From Cladophialophora immunda (taxonomy: Eukaryota; Ascomycota; Eurotiomycetes; Chaetothyriales; Herpotrichiellaceae): a stretch of DNA of 64,000 bases. The position numbers and the translations under genes were made by a program. This document shows positions 62,789-64,000 of the stretch, one piece after another. Numbering within the stretch: position 1 is the stretch's first letter; the number at the start of each line of letters is the position of its first letter. Below the pieces are notes generated by a model. That model made no database searches and was not told where the DNA came from. It saw only the letters and a program-made list of their open reading frames with translations. The stretch is taken from assembly GCF_000835495.1 (NCBI RefSeq), contig NW_015622547.1, forward strand, positions 3,038,001 to 3,102,000, given 5' to 3'.

Positions 62789-63066
62789 AAGGTGATTTGG
62801 TCAGCCCGTCGTCGAGACTTCTCGTCACTTGCTTGTTCGCCTCTTAGAAGGGAAGAGAAAAGTTCTTACAGACACTTGAAAAAAGGATCAACAAGTCCAG
62901 TCGAGTTTTTTCTTTGTGGAACTGTTAAGCAGTTCGATACCGATGCTGCTCGCTACCAATACAGTCGCTCTACCGCTCAGGCTATTTAGTAGTAGTTGCA
63001 CATGTTTTTGAACCCTTTCCAAGCTCTAAAATCGTACAAGATATATCTCACCCCCCACATACATCT

Positions 63067-64000
63067 CTACTGCTGTCCCTGTGCCCTCCTCTGTTCTTCC
63101 ACCTGTCTCTGCAACGCCGCTGCAATGGCCGGGTTACCAGCCCATGCACCAGAGAGGTAATTCGTCTGTCCACCTGCGGCATGAGGCGAGTTGGAGCCAT
63201 AGGGATTTTGGCCGCCTTGATATTGGCCCGTCTGCTGTTGCTGAAAGGGGAAATTGCTACCAGGAAACAGAGGTGGCGGCGGAGGCACGCCCGGCGGTGC
63301 AGCGAAGGAAGGGAAGTTGCTCGGAGGCTGGAAGCCCTGGCCAAAGTTGAACGGGACGTTCGGGAGAGGGGTGATCGGCGAAGGCGTCATTGGAGGGTAT
63401 GTTATGTTCTGCGGTGTTATGGAAGGCGTCGTTGGGAGGTTGAGATTCGGCAGAGGGGCGGTGGATGGGTTGTAGCCGTTCTGGTGATTGCTGTGAGATG
63501 CGTTGTATTGACTGAAAGGAGGCTCGCGAGGCTGATTGAAACCTCCCCGTCCACGCTGGGGCCGGAACCCTCCTCTGTCTCCTCTGCCTCCTCGCCCTCC
63601 CCTCCCGTGACCATAACCTCTCCCTCGCCCGCCTGACTCTCCTCCTCTGAATTGCGAGGATTGGGGCGGTGGTGGAAGTGGATGCATCATTCCGCGTTCC
63701 CGCGGCTGCTCTCGAGGCGGTTCTCGCTTGGCGACCATTTCGGCTAGGTCACTCGGTCTTTGCAACGGCGTATAGCCGTCATCGCCTGCATCTGGCACTG
63801 GGACATCATCATAGTTGATTTCCAAGGGGCCATTGCCGTAAGCTGAGCCATCACTGGGATTGCGGTGACGATGGTCTGCGTGGTGACCTCCTCGACTGCC
63901 ACCGCGATGCGACCCTCTGGCGAACTTCGAGTTACCACGGCCTCTGCCTGTGTCCAGTGACCTCCCCTGTCTCTTCGCTTTTATCTGGCGCCTGTGCTCG
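63067..64000 (-). CDS. RGG-rich protein, probably NAF1-like H/ACA RNP assembly factor (C-terminal part, 5' end beyond window)
   Basis: An open frame of about 310 codons ends at 63067 and runs without a stop to the window edge, so the N terminus is missing. From the visible start: EHRRQIKAKRQG (basic helix), RG/RGG-rich stretches (GRGRGNSKFARGSHRGG, GGRGRGYGHGRGGRGGRGD), an acidic LEINYDDVPVPDAGDDGYTPL segment with QRPSDLAEMV, and a long Pro/Asn/Gln-rich tail ending in a short helix (AIAAALQRQVEEQRRAQGQQ). The combination of KRR-rich helix, YDDGY and QRPxDLxEM motifs and a Pro-rich tail is what I recall of fungal NAF1, the snoRNP assembly factor. The conserved Gar1-like core would lie outside the window, so the assignment is moderate. 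Confidence 0.6.
   Translation of the reverse strand, partial: EHRRQIKAKRQGRSLDTGRGRGNSKFARGSHRGGSRGGHHADHRHRNPSDGSAYGNGPLEINYDDVPVPDAGDDGYTPLQRPSDLAEMVAKREPPREQPRERGMMHPLPPPPQSSQFRGGESGGRGRGYGHGRGGRGGRGDRGGFRPQRGRGGFNQPREPPFSQYNASHSNHQNGYNPSTAPLPNLNLPTTPSITPQNITYPPMTPSPITPLPNVPFNFGQGFQPPSNFPSFAAPPGVPPPPPLFPGSNFPFQQQQTGQYQGGQNPYGSNSPHAAGGQTNYLSGAWAGNPAIAAALQRQVEEQRRAQGQQ

Larger units (their letters stand above)
62641..63066. other. intergenic 3'-3' region with short repeats
   Basis: About 430 bases between converging genes. It contains GCTT tetranucleotide repeats and three copies of a CCTGGGAAA unit, both annotated separately. No gene is seen. Confidence 0.5.

Overview
The window is nuclear DNA of a filamentous ascomycete (Pezizomycotina; the class cannot be fixed from sequence alone). 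Supporting evidence: short GT..AG introns (about 50-110 nt) with CTRAC-like branch sites, long intergenic spaces, a single-polypeptide pentafunctional AROM protein, a Zn2Cys6 regulator, a secretory lipase of the fungal LIP family, a CYSTM protein and a GH95/enolase-superfamily gene pair. No prokaryotic features, rRNA, convincing tRNA, CRISPR array or intact transposon were seen.

Layout. 1-12.9 kb: phosphoglucomutase, a DUF1275 membrane protein, a large secreted Ser/Thr-rich protein, an amidohydrolase on the minus strand and a secretory lipase. 12.8-24.4 kb: mostly non-coding DNA around one Ran1/Pat1-type protein kinase. 24.4-30 kb: small genes, namely a CYSTM protein, a degenerate Rho-like CaaX protein, a DUF2196-CUE protein, an orphan 135-residue protein and an NmrA-like oxidoreductase. 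32.3-37.4 kb: an alpha/beta hydrolase, an SDR, and a divergent pair for the mitochondrial (uS15m) and cytosolic (uS2/Rps0) small ribosomal subunits. 40.3-42.2 kb: a fungal membrane protein of unknown function.

42.6-53.6 kb is the most interesting part, a probable intracellular fucoside/L-fucose utilisation locus. It contains a GH95 alpha-L-fucosidase (-), an L-fuconate-dehydratase-type enolase-superfamily enzyme (+), a Zn2Cys6 regulator (-), a GDSL/SGNH esterase (-) and a maltose-permease-like MFS sugar transporter (+). The genes form two divergent pairs with the regulator between them. Near-identical CGG-N5-CGG sites lie in both divergent promoters. The fucosidase and the esterase have no signal peptide, which suggests uptake of a fucosylated, possibly acetylated oligosaccharide followed by cytosolic breakdown. 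The GH95 has Asp at one of the two Asn positions implicated in catalysis.

54.2-64 kb: an atypical Rossmann-fold reductase/epimerase, a membrane-anchored MOSC protein, the AROM gene for five steps of the shikimate pathway, and the C-terminal part of an RGG-rich, probably NAF1-like protein that runs off the window.

Exon boundaries were assigned by eye from reading frame, splice consensus and recalled family motifs. No alignment or transcript data were used.
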